A stretch of DNA of 64,000 bases from Piromyces finnis (lineage: Eukaryota > Neocallimastigomycota > Neocallimastigomycetes > Neocallimastigales > Neocallimastigaceae), in assembly GCA_002104945.1 (NCBI GenBank), contig MCFH01000042.1:248001-312000 (forward strand). Direction: 5' to 3'. The first letter of the stretch is position 1. Every line of letters starts with the position of its first letter. Position numbers and translations under genes: made by a program. This document shows, one piece after another, positions 52,771 to 64,000 of the stretch. The notes under the pieces were generated by a model, which was not told the DNA's origin, made no database searches, and was given only the letters and a program-made list of their open reading frames with translations.

Positions 52771-55700
52771 CTATTTTTCAGTGTTTATTGTTGATGGGGG
52801 AATATTGGTATTTGTGGTAACTGGTGGTGGATAAGGAGTTGCTGTTGTATTCATTGTATTTGGTAAATTTGAGTTTGGGTTATTTATTGAATTATTATCA
52901 TTTATATTCATACCATTATTGGTTGGTGGTGGTATGGTTGATGGATAGGTTGGGTTATTCATTGGCATGTTATTATTTACATTCATATTATTATTTATTG
53001 GTTTTATAGTGTTCATTGGCATATTTGGATTATTATTCATTCTATTATTTATGTTATTCATATTGTTATTATTGTTTACATTTATAGCATTCATGCCATT
53101 AGGCATATTTTTATTCATATTTATTGGATTCATATTATTATTGTTCATATTCATAGTGTTTCTATTATCATTACCCATATTGTTACCCACCATATTATTC
53201 ATACTACCATTACCCATATTGTTTATATTCATGTTATTGCCATTCATATTATTATCATTATTTGTATTATTTATGTTATTACGAAGATTGTTATTATTCA
53301 TATTATTACTCATATTAGTATTCATGTTGGCGTTCATTGGTGTTATCATAGGTCTACCATTTTGGTTCATATTATTCATTAGGTTCATGTTATTTAAATT
53401 ATTTACATTGTTCATATTATTCATAGGCATATTCATAGCTACATTTCGATTCATATTATTCATATTTGCATTCATATTCACATTCATTGTATTATTCATA
53501 GAATTCATGTTGGTGTTATTTATATTGTTTCTTTGATTCATAGGCATATTCATCATCATAGCGTTGTTATTATTATTGTTACTATTATTACCGTTATTTT
53601 GATTATTATTCATAATATTATTATTTGAATTTTGGACATTATTGGCCATACTATTTTCATTATTATTATCTTGTGGGTTTATGTTGATCCCTTTTAACAA
53701 ATTTATTTCATTGGTTAAATTTTTAATATGTTCAATGGCTTTATAATTTTTATGAAAAAAAAAAAATTAAATAAAAAAAAAATGGGTTAATTTAAAAAAA
53801 AAAAAAAACTATATTAATAAATATAAAAATAGAATATAAAGTTTAAAATTTTTTTTTATTTTCATTGAATAAATAAAAACAAATACTACCTTTAGATAAG
53901 ATTTCCCATTTACTTGATTTGGAATTTTTATTAATTGGAAGACACTTTCTCAATTCTTCAAATAATCCTTTCATTTCCTTTCTACGTTTTCTTTCTGCTA
54001 ATTTATGAGAAATACGTAGTTCTGGTGATCTTGAATAAGGTGATTCCTTTACCATACGGGTAGTAGTCATATTATGCATTCGCATATTAATATCAACTGA
54101 ACCACGATGTCTTACATTGTAATTTGGAGGTAGATGTTCAGAAGGTAAAACAGGCATAGATGCTCTACGATTAACAACTGGTGGAGGAACGTTAGGATTA
54201 CCACCTTCTGGGATTGGTGAATAATTACCTGTTTGAGTATACATTTCATCTGAATAAGATTTTGTGGTATAGTATTCAGGATAATTACCATTATTAATAG
54301 TTTGATTAGATGGAGAAGAAGACATTGTATAGCCACTATTACTATTAAAGTTTTGTTGATACATAACATTTGGTGGCATATTATTTGTCATAGCATCATT
54401 CATTGGAGAGGATTCAGGAATAGTACTTAATGTCTTTATGCTATTATCCATATTGTGGTTTCTTTTTAAATCTGGTATTGGTTTTCCAACCGATGGATTA
54501 TAATAATTCGTTTCTCCACCATTTTTATTATCCTCGTTATTACTATCTAAAGAGTGGATATATGGTTCTGTCATGGAAGTTCTTCTCTTATTAATATGAT
54601 TATCCTGATCTGATGAAATGTTGTTATCCATTTCCTTTCTCTTTTTAGGATTGATAGGAGGATAATAAAAGGGATCATATGGGGCTGGTGGTTGTTGTCC
54701 TTGTGGTTGGGATGGGTTCTTTGCAATATCTGGTTTACTATTATATGGTATTGATGGATTCTCGTTGATATATGAATTTTGGGCATTACTATTTTGATTT
54801 ATTGGTGGATAAGAATTGATTTGTCTTTGATTGTTATTGTTGAATGCCATAGGTGATGATGTATTATTATTATTTACTTGCATATAATTGCCATTATTAA
54901 TGGAATGAGAGTAGGTATTTGAAGTATTTTGCATTGGTGAGGAATGATTTCCATTATCCATAGCTTTTGTACCATTATTATAAGGCATAGGATAATTATT
55001 ATTATTATTATTATTGCTGTTGTTATTATTATTAATGTTGTTGTTAATACCATTGTTACTATTGATATTGTTGTTGTTATTAATACTATTATTATTCATA
55101 TTGTTGTTATTATTGTTATTATTGTTTATGACATTGACATTATTATTAATAGGGTTATTATTATTGGTAATTGTTGGGGTAGTAGTTGTGGTAGCAGTAT
55201 TGACATTTAGAGATGAATTCGAATTATACATGGTATTGTTAGCATCATTGCTATTGTAAACAAAGGAGGATGAATGCCCATTAGTATTGTTAGGAGCGTT
55301 ATTTAAATTATTATCATTATTATTTTTATTAAAGTTTTCAGAATTATATACAGCAGAGGCCAATGTAGCAAGATGAGATAAGCCATTAATATCATGTGGT
55401 GGTAGATTTACTTTAGCATCGATATTGATAACAGAATTCATTGGGCCTGTCGTTGCATTTAGTGCATTTCTATAATTATTTACATTTTGATTTGGAGAAG
55501 GTCCATTTGTATTTCCATTAGTATTTCCGTTATTAATAGTAGTAGAGTAATCATTATTTTGGTTATTATAGGTATTGGTATTAGAAAAGTTATTATTGAA
55601 TGAACCGTTATTTTGGAGGTTTTGGTTTTGATTTTGATGTTGATTTGGAGCAGCTTGATGAGGATGAAGTTGATGATGTGATAATGGTGGATTATTATTG

Positions 55701-56464
55701 TTATTATTATTGGTAGGATCATTGAAGTTTGAGGTTAAATGGGATGAGTCATGATTTGTATTCTGTTGATTTGATGAATTAGGGCTAAGGTAAAGAGTAC
55801 GATCAATATTTCCATTTCTTTTGTTGGAAGTTTCATTATCCCCGTTATTTGAACGTTGGGTAGGTGTTGCTGGATTTTGCGAATAGGAAGGATGTTGAGA
55901 AGTGTAATTTAAGTTTGGAGTTTGAGCTGCTGAATGATTAACAGAAGACGGAGTCATTTGCTGTGGTGGACAGGTTGGATTCATTTTTGGTTGAGAAGAA
56001 GATTGAGATTGAGGGGTAGGAGGAGCTTGGGTATTCATTGAAGTTTTATTATTAAAATTTTGATAATATTTATTTGCTTCTATTGTTGGGGAAGATGATA
56101 CAGAACTTGAATTACTATAATTCACATAAGAATTTGGTGTATTGGTTGAATAATTTTGATTTGAGTTTTGATTAGACATTTGAGTGTTATTATTATTGGT
56201 ATTATTATTATTACTATTATTACTATTATTACTATTATTATTGTTATTGGTATTATTATTGGTATTATTATTATTGGTATTATTATTATCAGAATTTGAT
56301 TTTGAATTGTTTTCGTTTATATTTTTATTATTTGTTTCTGTTGATGCGTAATAGGTATTATTATTTGGTATGGATACCATAAAATTTTCTTTTGAATTTG
56401 ATTTTATAGGACTATTTGAAGTATTATTATCTGAATTATTTAAAACATTTACAACCGCTGCCAT
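52771..56464 (-). CDS. Basic helix-loop-helix transcription factor, Asn/Met-rich, two exons
   Basis: Proposed CDS complement(join(52771..53738, 53890..56464)), 1180 aa. The bHLH (about 815-880) reads [17 protein letters not shown], then [10 protein letters not shown], a loop INKNSKSS, and helix 2 [19 protein letters not shown]. The basic region has H5, E9 and R13, the class that binds CACGTG. The intron falls exactly within helix 2 (after ILSK); splicing rebuilds ILSKAIEHI, so a translation without splicing loses the dimer helix. Residues 1-810 are Asn/Ser/Pro/Gln-rich, with a [20 protein letters not shown] segment near the bHLH. After the bHLH comes a 300-residue Asn/Met repeat region (NMNMNN). 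A nuclear dimeric regulator; targets are unknown. Confidence 0.9.
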
Positions 56465-59400
56465 TTTTATTTTTTTAAAAACTAAATTCTTTTATTTATA
56501 AAAAACGCGTTACTACAAAATAAAAAAATTTTTTTTTTCATTTAATGATAAAAAATAAAGAGATTTATTGATAGCTAAATAAATAATATATACAACATAT
56601 ACACTACCTTTTAAATAAGGAATATTGAATTTGATTTTGGTGCAATAGAAACTTTAATAATAATAAAACTTTATGTTTTTTTCTTTAAATTATTAAACTA
56701 ATAATTTTATCACCACTCTATCTACATTATATATTAATATTATTATTTATAAATAAAAAAAAATGAATATTAAATATTAAAATTTCGGCAGTAAACATTT
56801 TTTTTAAATATTATTTAGAGGTAATTGAATTTTTTTAATAAGTTTTATAATACATAGTTATATTATTTATTTATTTTCTCTCTAAAACTATTTGACAAAT
56901 AGTGTTATAGAATAAAACAAAAAAAATAATAACATACTATATTATAAACCATTTATTATCCAATTATTTATTACTAATAATTATATAAAATATTTTTATT
57001 AATGATAATGTACCTTTTATGAATTATAACAAAATAAATAGTTGATTCTATCAATGATATATATATTTCTAAATGATAGTCTAATAAAATATTTATCTTT
57101 TACTTCAATTATACACTTTTTTTTTTATCCATATAAATAATATATAAAGAATATGCTATATATTATATTGTCATTATTTATATGGATTGATAAATGTTTT
57201 GTCTTTTTTATTTATTATAAATAAAATACTTTGTTTTTTATAATTTTATAGTAATCTATTTCTTTTCTTTTTTTTTTCTATAATACAAATGTTTTTATAA
57301 AATAGTTTTTTTTCTCTAAAAGAAAAAAAAGTTTTGGAAAAAAATTGGTTTTATAAAGGAAAAAAAAATAAAAGATGAAATGGATATTTATTAATTTTAA
57401 ATAATTATTAAATTAAATCGTTTATTATTTAATAATTATAATATAAAATATATAAAAATAAATAAATAAAAAAACATGAAAAAGATGAAAAAAAAAAAAG
57501 AATTTAATCAATAAATAAAATAGTATTGTAGAATAAATTATATTCTATGTATGACTTTATTTTATTGTATATTTATTATATATTATTATATATCTGTAAT
57601 TAAATTTTATATAAAGTTTAATTTTTTTTGAAAAATTAATTAAAATTATATATTAATTTTTATGAATGGTAACCTTTTTTTTTAATTTATATATTAAAAG
57701 GAGATAACAGACCAATTTTAGTATTCTATTCCAATTTTAAATAAATATATTTCCAGTATATTACAATTATATTGGTTTAATATATAATTATAAATATTAA
57801 ACTCTATGAAATCAATAAAAAACCAATACAATTCATAATCAAAATAATATATTATATATTATTATAAGAATAATATCAAATGTAAATGGTTATTCTATAT
57901 TTTTATGTTTACATCATACAAAATGAAAAAAATTGTACAAAGTTTATTATATAATAAAAGTATAAAAATAAACTTTAATAATTAATAAAATGAAGGTACA
58001 AAGAAAAACCTCTCCATTTACAATATATGAATATTAATTGGTTTGTGAATATTTAATATATTAGATAAACTATAAAATAAAACCATTTAAATTAAACGTT
58101 TTCATTTCTAGTTTTGTTTGTATTCATACATTTATTAAAGTATAATTTAATATATTTATATTTTAATGAATTTAATCATGGAATTTGTATAATAAAGTTT
58201 TATTCAATATTTAATGGAATTTTTTTTAAAACTTTAATAAATTAAATTTTTAATTTATTGTATTGAGATTTAATATATAGAGAATAATTATATATATAAT
58301 TTTAAATTGAAACTATATATTAATATATATAAGAATTGACATCAATAGAATTAATTTAATTTAAAAAATGTTGCTTAACTACTTAAAACTTTACATCAAT
58401 ATCCTATTCATAATAATTTATTTTAATAGATTATAATATATATCTACATATATTATAATTTAATCAATAGTATTTTAAATTAAATTGACAATTAAAAAAA
58501 GGATCATTTCACAATTTTATTAAGGTAATTAAAAGAAAAACGAATACCTTCACAATAGAAGGTCAAAATAAATTAAAAATGTTTGAATTTTTATTATGGA
58601 AAAAAAATTTTTTTTCTGTAAATGTACTTTTATTTATCCAAAAAAAAAAATTGTGGTTGTTTTGTTAGCCAATTTACAGTATTGCTATGCTATAATTTTA
58701 CCTAACTCTTCCGTATAAGAAAATATTTTGGCAAATGGTTTTATACTATTTGAAAATCACAAAACTTTAGTTGAAGAAAAAAAAAGTAATGAAAGGTAGG
58801 TTTTTTTTTATTTATCTAATCTTTAATATTTTCTATTTGAATTTTTAATAATAAAAAAAGTATCTCTTACAATTTAGACATAATGATGAGGATGACACGT
58901 TTTATTTTCATGCCAATTAATTTAAATAGATAAAAATACTTTTAATTAATTTATTTATATATTACAATATATTATAATATATTAAGATTGAAATAAATAC
59001 CACATTTTTTTAAAAATTTTTTTAATGGCCTATTTAAAGTTATTTTGTGGAAATGTATGAAAAAGTGGTTTTTATCCTGCTAGAAAAAAAAGCAATAATC
59101 ATACAATGTATCTATGTATCTATAGCTATAGAAAAAGTGTTTTTATTTTTTGGTTGTTGAGTAAAATATTTCAATAAGGATATTAATGGTATTAATTAAT
59201 CAATCATCTAAGCCTAAAGTAAATAAAAAGCCATTTAAAATAACTTTAATAAATAGTATTTCATAGGAATTACCTATTTAATTTAAATCATAAAATATTT
59301 AGTTTCAACTACTATAAAAGTAAAATTTATGATGGATGATAGTTGTCATTATTATTAATTAGCTTATAATTATAACCACAATAATGAAAACAGCAATAGT

Positions 59401-61959
59401 AATAATAACAATAATGACAGAAGGAACAAAAATGATGATGACAATAACAACAACAATAATAATAAAATTATCTTTAATTATTATTAAACAAGGTAGGATA
59501 TTTTATTTCATCCAAATAATATCCCAAGAATATTCATACAAAGTATTTTGTTAGAAAGATTATTAAAATTAAAATCAATGCCTGATTATCTTTTCTCATG
59601 GTAGCCCATAGCCATCTATTGCAAAAAAAAAAATAATCTAAATATAATTTTTATGTATTAAGGATGACTCTTTTTAAACCAAATTAATAAATGTTTTAAA
59701 TTTTATTAATTATTAATTAATTTTAATTATAGAAAAAAAAAATTTTTTTTTCTATTCTAATTTTTTAATATTAAAATAAATAAATAAAATTTATAACACA
59801 CTACAGCCATATGAATAACATAGTAATATTTTATAAAATAAGAATAAATATCATCACCTATTTATTGAATTGTCTATTTTTTTTATAGTTACTTTAACCT
59901 TTATTCCTATCCGACTTTTTTTTTTTTTTGAGTAATTTTTATTTCAAACACTCTTTCTTTATAAAAAAAAATTGGTTTTTTAACATGGTAAAATTAATAT
60001 TTCCATATTTGTAAAATTCAAACAAATTTAATAAAGTAAACATGGATAGTATATATAAAGTTATATTGCAATAGAAATTATAATTTTTATTTTATAATTT
60101 ATTAAAAGAAATTTAATTTATTTAATTTTAATCTAATATTAAGTAAATATATTCTTATTTGGTAAAATGGAGTACAAGATAAATTAAAAATTAATCTTAA
60201 TTTTAAATCAATGAACTTTTTCATTTAAATCATTTATTTTGTTTTTGTTTTTGTTTTTTAATAAGTAAAAAATAAAATGAGCTTATTGGTTTCATTTATT
60301 TACACAGAATTAAATTTAAATAATAGATTGGTATGGAATTTAAATTTTGATAAATAATAAAGTTTATTTTCATTAGTATTCTAATACAAATAAAATCATT
60401 TTTGTAATTAGTAATACAATTTCATTTTAATTTTATGATATATTATCCATATATTGATTTAATTTGTCAAACCTTGTACAAATTTAATTTCATTATATTA
60501 GTGGTATGGAAGAAAAAAATTTGTAAAAATAAAAAAAAAAGAGGGTGTATAAATGTATAACATTATTTATTTATTTGAGAAAAACGATCCAATCGATCAT
60601 ATAATTTTGTCAACCAGAAATAAGGTAATAGCAAGCATCAAAACAAATCGTATTAATGCTAAAAAAATATGTTATTAGGATTATAAATATTATAAATCAT
60701 ATCATTAGTTAGTATTGTAACCTTTAACCTAATGTAACAGAAAAAGGTATTTATTATTATTGTAAAACCATCATTACCTAAATATTATTATTAATATTAT
60801 AAATAAATATTATAAATATTAAAAATATTAAAAATCTATCATAATAATAAAATTATAAAGTTTTACAATTAAATTAAAATTTACTTAATCGTCATAGATT
60901 TAATAATAAATAAAGTTTACTATTATATTTATTTTTTTTCAAAATCTTTTAATGAATTACTTAAAAAGTCTAAATTAAATTTTTAATAATAGAAAATAAT
61001 AAAAGTAATTAAACTTTAATAAATAATAAAATTTAAATTTATCCAATATGAATTAATAATGATTTGTTTTTTTTTTTACTATAATAAAATATGAATGAAT
61101 AAATAATACTCTAAAGATAGATCATAGTTAAATAATCAAAGGATAAATATTTTACTATTAATTGAAATAAAAGAAAAACATTTTTTAATTCCTTTATATT
61201 TTATTTTAATCTATGAATTTGTCATGCATGACTAGTATTCTTAATTTAAAACATTTATTTTTAATTCATAATAAATTTATTAGTTTTGTTTATTTGTTTG
61301 TTTGTTTGTTTGTTTTTATCTCATCCTACAAAAAGTAAACGTTTTTTTACCATATATGTTTTTTTTTTTAAAAAAAATTATACATCTAAAAGATAAAACC
61401 ATAAATAATTAAAAATGTCCATTGATATAACAATTTAAGTTTTCATAATAATAACCTTAATAATTCTAATTTATTATTCATTTTAATTAATGAATGCATG
61501 AATAATTAAATAAATAAATAAATATTAAGAAGGAAATAAATAAATAATAATTACTATAGTAAATAAATAATTAATAATAATAATAATTAATATTATTAAT
61601 AAAAATTATTATTGAATTATTTATTTATTCCTCTTAATATTATTGTTGTTTCCAAATTTCTGGTATAATTTTATAATTGTTACATGTAAAATAGTTAATA
61701 ATTATTCTATAATAATATATAATACTTTTCTTTTTTAAAAAAAGGAGGTTCTAACAATATTTAAAATAATATTACTTTAAAAATTATTTATCTGGTAAAT
61801 GTTACAAAAAAATGTTTCAAATTTAGATTATAATTAAATAATATTTTGTTAGAGTGGACTTTAAAAGATATTTAGTATTATCTTTTAACTCTATTATTTA
61901 CGTTTAAATGATTTGTTTAATAATAAAATGTAAAATAAATAAAACCTTTTTTTTTTATC

Positions 61960-62085
61960 TCTGAACCAGTAGTAGTGGCATTAGTAATAGCATTGAAGCA
62001 GTGTTGCTTTAGTTGTGGTAATTAGTACCAGCAAGCAACATCTATCTGTGGATGTGATGGCGATTGAACAACATATTTTGGTTTT
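61960..62085. other. Mixed-base island of unknown nature
   Basis: About 125 bp (for example AGTAGTAGTGGCATTAGTAA and GTGGATGTGATGGCGATTG) stands out from the A/T background. Six-frame reading gives only short broken stretches. It could be a decayed exon or repeat fragment. Confidence 0.3.
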
Positions 62086-62825
62086 TATAGATTAAAAAAA
62101 ACCATGGTTGAAAATTAAAAAGAAACGTAGTACAATAAAAAAGCTGACGAATTAACATTAATACATTTTTAAGAATAAATTAATAATTGAACCAATAAAA
62201 ATTTGAATATATACGTTGTGTAACACTAATCAATAGATTAAATAGATTAGAAAGTAAAGAAAGTTTGGTATAGATAATCAAATAAAGTAAAATTTTTTTT
62301 AATTTATTTATATATTAAATAAATAAGAATTATAAAATTAATTTATTTATATATATATTGCAATCAATTTATTGTGTTTCATTGTTAATTATGATCGAGC
62401 ATTTTAAAAAAGGAAATAAATAAATAAATAAATAATAAAATAAATAAATTAATGAATCAACAATATAAAATACTATTTAATAATAATAATAATACTAATT
62501 ATTAGTATTATTTATGAATATTAGTATTAATTATAGTATTAAAAAATCCACTTTTTTTTTTTTAAAAAAAAAAACAATATTAATATTACCTTAATAGTTT
62601 TTTTTTTTTTTTTTTTTTTATTATTTCATAATACTATGAAGGTGTAAGCATTAAAAACTTTTGAATTAATAACAAATAACATAAAAATATCTATCCTTTT
62701 TGCTGATTTGTGTCATTCATCATTCACCAACAATCCAATAAAACCTTTACTTTCTCATTTTTTTTAGGGTAAATGAGAAAATATAGGTTTTAATGAAACA
62801 TTTCTTCATGTGTGTATCATATAAA

Positions 62826-62831
62826 CACGTG
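62826..62831. promoter_or_regulatory. E-box CACGTG
   Basis: CACGTG, followed by AT, about 6.4 kb upstream of the bHLH start. This is the hexamer expected for an H5/E9/R13 bHLH. A second site lies at 63833-63838 in the same CACGTGAT context. Binding is not shown by sequence. Confidence 0.25.
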
Positions 62832-63832
62832 ATAGAAACTATTGAGATATTGTCTTTATATTCCTCTTAACCATACCAATTTTTTTTTATTTAAAAACTT
62901 TTATAAAAATGTATCGATAAATTGTATCTCTTATTAAAAAAAAAAAAAGGTATTTTATTGCCGAGGTCTTTGAAAAGGTCTTTTCTTTCTTTCATCATTC
63001 TTATTTTTTGAGTTTTTTATAAATTATATAAAAAAAACTTTAATAATTTATATATTCATAATATATAATAAATACAATGATAATATATAGATTTAATATT
63101 AAACTACTATATATAAAAAAGAAATATTCAATTACCACAATTACTTTCACACCACAACCCTACCACAAAATATGAGAAAAAAAGATACAATGATGATGCT
63201 TTTAGTTTTTACTCCTCCTTTTTATTTTATATAGAAGGAAATAATAATATCAAAGATATTATTACCTTTTTTTTTTTCCTAATAATAATTAGTCTCATTA
63301 CAAATTTATATTGATATTTTTTTTTCCTCCATGATAACATGAGTCATAATCGTGGTTGTATAATGTATACATTATTGTATTTAATGTATATATATGAAGA
63401 GTTTATGGTGAAAGTAAAATGAAATTTTTATTGTTATTATTGTTGTCATCATCGTTACTGTTGTTGCTGTTGTTGTTGTCCTTATCGTTGTTGTTTATTT
63501 CTTTTATTTCCATTTATGATATTTGGCATAGTAATTTTGATGTTGAAAAAAAGATGATTTAATGATGGTTTGTTACTTTAAAAATAAAATTTTTAATGTA
63601 ACCATAAAGAGCAATAGTAAAAAAAAAAGTTTTATTTTAGATGTAACTATATATTATAAATACATTATATTTCTATTAATTATTATAATTTTAAATATAT
63701 TATAATATAATAGAAACTTTTTAGAGTTTTTTAATGAAAAAAGAAACTTTTCTTTTTTACTGATAAACTCTTCTATTTTAATTTAATTTAGTCATATTAA
63801 AATGTAATGAATGAATAAACAATGTATAGATA

Positions 63833-63838
63833 CACGTG
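63833..63838. promoter_or_regulatory. E-box CACGTG, second copy
   Basis: Same CACGTGAT context as the site 1 kb to its left. Two G/C-rich hexamers within 1 kb of very AT-rich DNA are less likely by chance, but their distance from the gene makes a role uncertain. Confidence 0.25.
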
Positions 63839-64000
63839 ATAAATACATGGAAATGAATGTTGCATTTTGTTGACCAATTTTTAATCCGACATAAAAAATA
63901 AAAAAATATATTGAAAAAAAAGTAATTTTTTTTTTTTTTTGTATATTTTGATTATCCTATATGGTTATATTTTTCATGAAAAATGATGATACTATTAGTA

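Larger units (their letters stand above)
56465..64000. other. 7.5-kb gene-free region upstream of the bHLH gene
   Basis: No ORF with coding character, no tRNA and no rRNA were seen on either strand. Contents: A/T tracts, (TAAA)n, (GTTT)n near 61287-61314, AAC/AAT-type microsatellites near 59370-59463, a GTT-type tract near 63426-63496, a mixed-base island near 61960-62085 and two CACGTG hexamers. It is the upstream region of the leftward bHLH gene and may carry its regulatory sequence. Confidence 0.65.

Noticed and set aside
52967-53536. Long sense-strand ORF opposite the bHLH C-terminal repeats
   Set aside because: Leu/Phe/Ile string is the complement of Asn/Met repeats; the opposite strand continues the bHLH frame.

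Overview
This is a window of a very AT-rich eukaryotic nuclear genome. Coding regions are split by short GT...AG introns, carry poly-Asn tracts written as (AAT)n, and lie in gene-free DNA made almost wholly of A/T runs and (TAA)n, (TAAA)n and poly(A/T) tracts. The style (codon-biased enolase, eIF5B and MscL genes, Asn-rich regulators, long AT-only spacers) fits an anaerobic gut fungus (Neocallimastigomycota). That placement is an inference from style and gene content; no marker search was possible. Dictyostelium shares the poly-Asn habit, but its genome is much more compact.

Layout: 1-176 is the 5' end of enolase (-). 4830-5453 is an MscL-type mechanosensitive channel with a C-terminal Cys cluster (+). 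7664-14312 is a five-exon gene for a large acidic, RRM- and RS-rich protein (+). 15610-16181 is a GC-richer, apparently complete tRNA-derived SINE with a 13-bp target-site duplication. 17877-22998 is a four-exon RhoGEF (DH-PH) with a possible N-terminal MIT helix hairpin (+). 23597-25294 and 28272-29544 are two RING-finger paralogues (+), separated by a spacer holding a hAT-like miniature element, a fold-back element, a hairpin and tandem repeats. 30551-32974 is GRWD1/Rrb1, a ribosome-assembly WD40 protein (+). 34245-41191 is Mediator subunit 13 in 11 exons (-), divergent from RPAP1 (41945-46987, +). 47704-51545 is eIF5B (+). 52771-56464 is a bHLH transcription factor (-). 56465-64000 shows no gene.

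The genes are ordinary eukaryotic single units, not operons. By function they touch glycolysis, osmotic safety, splicing-type RNA binding, Rho signalling, ubiquitin ligation, ribosome assembly, Pol II regulation (MED13, RPAP1) and translation initiation (eIF5B). MED13 and RPAP1 share a 753-bp divergent promoter. I placed every exon boundary by hand from reading frame, GT/AG and protein-family fit, so they need transcript evidence.

The most noteworthy non-genic items are the SINE (Pol III box A and box B, no run of four T downstream of box A until the tail, A-rich tail, target-site duplication), a perfect 48-bp inverted repeat at 4136-4239, and two short terminal-inverted-repeat elements near 26.7 and 27.3 kb.
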